A DNA stretch of 64,000 nt, taken from contig NZ_CP152017.1 in NCBI RefSeq assembly GCF_038618305.1, positions 1,217,501-1,281,500 on the forward strand, given 5' to 3'. The notes under the pieces are model-generated. The model made no database searches. It saw nothing but the letters and a program-made list of their open reading frames with translations, and was not told the origin of the DNA. This DNA is from Sporosarcina sp. FSL K6-2383. GTDB taxonomy: Bacteria > Bacillota > Bacilli > Bacillales_A > Planococcaceae. Position 1 is the stretch's first letter. Each line of letters opens with the position of its first letter. Of this stretch, positions 62,899-64,000 are shown in pieces. The translations under genes and the position numbers were made by a program.

Positions 62899-64000
62899 TC
62901 ACCTTTCCTCCCAATAATCCGTTAAATGAACATAGCCTGGCCGTGCCCATTTGCGCTCCACTTCGACGCCGTTTTGTGGATGACGCACTTTATTGCGCGG
63001 ATTGGATGCAGGTAGAGGATTTTCTCCGTCTTTTCGAAGAACTTCCAGCCGCACCATCGTCTGTTTATAGGCAGGTGTATTCGTACGTTGATCGACTGCA
63101 GGTCCTGTTAGGAAATTAATAGCGGATTCTTTTTCCACTGAGTTCATTGGTAAAAATAATTCGTTGTTTTTGACGCGGTCCGTGACAAGGGCGGGAAGTT
63201 TCAACGCCCCATAGGGAGAAACCAATCGGACGAGTGAACCGCTTAATACGCCGCGTTCTTTAGCGAGTTCGGGTGATACCTCGACGAAAATCCCTGGAAC
63301 TTTCTCTTGAATACCATCTGATTTATTCGTCAAATTGCCTTCATGGAAATGTTCTAGCAAGCGTCCATTATTAATATGAAGATCGTATTCTTCCGGAAAT
63401 TCAACAGGCTCTACCCAGTCGGATAATGCAAAGCGCGCTTTTTTATCCGGGAAATTAAATCCATTCTCATACAGAAGCGGTGTACTTGAGCCATCCAAAC
63501 TGCCCCATAAGAAGCTGTCCCAACCTTCCATCACACTGTAATCTGCCTGACTAAACAGAGGTGACAAACTCGCCATTTCTGCAAAAATATCGGCAGGGTG
63601 GCTAAAATTCCAGCTTTGACCAAGTCGGTTAGCCACTTCTTGGACAATCCACCAGTCCGCTTTGGCATCACCGAGCTCAGGGAGTGCTTTGTACAAGCGC
63701 TGAACACGCCTTTCGGTATTTGTAAAGGTGCCATCTTTTTCGAGTGAAGGTACTGCTGGTAAAATAACATCGGCATATTGAGCTGTTCTCGAAAAGAAAA
63801 CATCCTGTACGACAAGGAAATCGAGCTTCGACAATATATCATGTACGAAGTTGGAATTGGAATCGACAAGCGCCATATCTTCTCCGACAATATACATCGC
63901 TTTCATGATGCCATCATCCACGGAATGGAGCATTTGAATATTGTCGAGCCCAGGTTTATCGTCGATAGCCACACCATATGCTTGTTCAAATTTTTGACGC
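62899..64000 (-). CDS. Formate dehydrogenase alpha subunit, C-terminal part
   Basis: The frame is open to the window edge (reading RQKFEQAYGV before the first visible GTG at 63972), so the 5' part is outside. Visible: the end of the molybdopterin oxidoreductase domain (VVQDVFFSRTAQYADVILPAVPSLEKDGTFTNTERRVQ as motifs SRTAQYADVILPA and TFTNTERR) and a molybdopterin-dinucleotide-binding domain (ELAKERGVLSGSLVRL). The iron-sulphur and active-site (Sec/Cys) regions are not in view. Probably YrhE/YjgC-like. Confidence 0.9.
   Translation of the reverse strand, partial: RQKFEQAYGVAIDDKPGLDNIQMLHSVDDGIMKAMYIVGEDMALVDSNSNFVHDILSKLDFLVVQDVFFSRTAQYADVILPAVPSLEKDGTFTNTERRVQRLYKALPELGDAKADWWIVQEVANRLGQSWNFSHPADIFAEMASLSPLFSQADYSVMEGWDSFLWGSLDGSSTPLLYENGFNFPDKKARFALSDWVEPVEFPEEYDLHINNGRLLEHFHEGNLTNKSDGIQEKVPGIFVEVSPELAKERGVLSGSLVRLVSPYGALKLPALVTDRVKNNELFLPMNSVEKESAINFLTGPAVDQRTNTPAYKQTMVRLEVLRKDGENPLPASNPRNKVRHPQNGVEVERKWARPGYVHLTDYWEER

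Overview
The window is a chromosomal segment of a low-GC, Gram-positive, motile bacterium of the order Bacillales. Gene order closely follows the Bacillus subtilis flgL-yviE-fliW-csrA-hag ... flaG-fliD-fliS-fliT-hpf-secA-prfB-cccB-ftsEX-ctp-minJ-csbA axis. Strong GGAGG ribosome sites, SigD-type promoters (TAAA-N15-GCCGATAT) and lipoprotein-type cytochrome c551 fit this. The flavour suggests Planococcaceae (Sporosarcina or a relative), which is an inference from overall resemblance and not a database match.

Region 1 (1-2.5 kb) holds the flgL 3' end, yviE, fliW, csrA and flagellin (hag). The hag leader has a SigD promoter and two recognisable CsrA sites. Region 2 (2.7-36.3 kb) is a large flagellin-glycosylation island placed exactly between hag and flaG. 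It contains an unknown SigD-type gene, pseB, a decayed UDP-glucose dehydrogenase fragment, a Maf-type flagellin glycosyltransferase, and an SGNH hydrolase. It then carries a complete CMP-legionaminic acid set (LegB, LegC, LegG, LegI, NeuD/LegH-like acetyltransferase, PtmE-like nucleotidyltransferase, LegF) with an embedded formyltransferase and PIG-L deacetylase. Next come a dTDP-3-acetamido-3,6-dideoxyhexose set (RmlA, RmlB, FdtA, FdtB, a GNAT) and two glycosyltransferases. After these is an acyl module (ACP, SDR reductase, AMP-ligase, LuxE-like, LuxC-like), directly followed by the rest of the pseudaminic acid pathway (PseH, PseF, PseG, PseI, PseC). PseB at the far left completes that pathway.

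Region 3 (36.3-39.1 kb) is a small accessory islet: a Cys/His-containing 62-aa protein, a possible 34-aa secreted-type peptide, an unknown 345-aa protein overlapping a HicA-like small protein, and a truncated DUF3800 protein. Region 4 (39.2-46 kb) contains two chemoreceptors around flaG-fliD-fliS-fliT, with SigD promoters in both directions between the first receptor and flaG. Region 5 (46.2-64 kb) is housekeeping: hpf, secA, prfB with its programmed frameshift, cccB, ftsE-ftsX with an adjacent M23 hydrolase, a membrane protein plus TlpA-like thioredoxin, ctpA, minJ, csbA, azlD/azlC, a VTT-domain membrane protein, a DUF1641 protein and the 3' part of a formate dehydrogenase alpha subunit.

The two most unusual things are (i) the LuxC/LuxE/ACP acyl-reductase module wired by overlapping genes into the pseudaminic acid operon without any luciferase, and (ii) three intergenic tandem arrays in the last 10 kb. 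These arrays use different words but share one architecture: 19-21 bp units, a core AGTT at the same offset, and an 82-bp higher-order period. A separate composite hairpin repeat sits directly on the stop codons of two genes, with base-pair-preserving differences between its copies. No transposase, tRNA, rRNA or CRISPR array was found.
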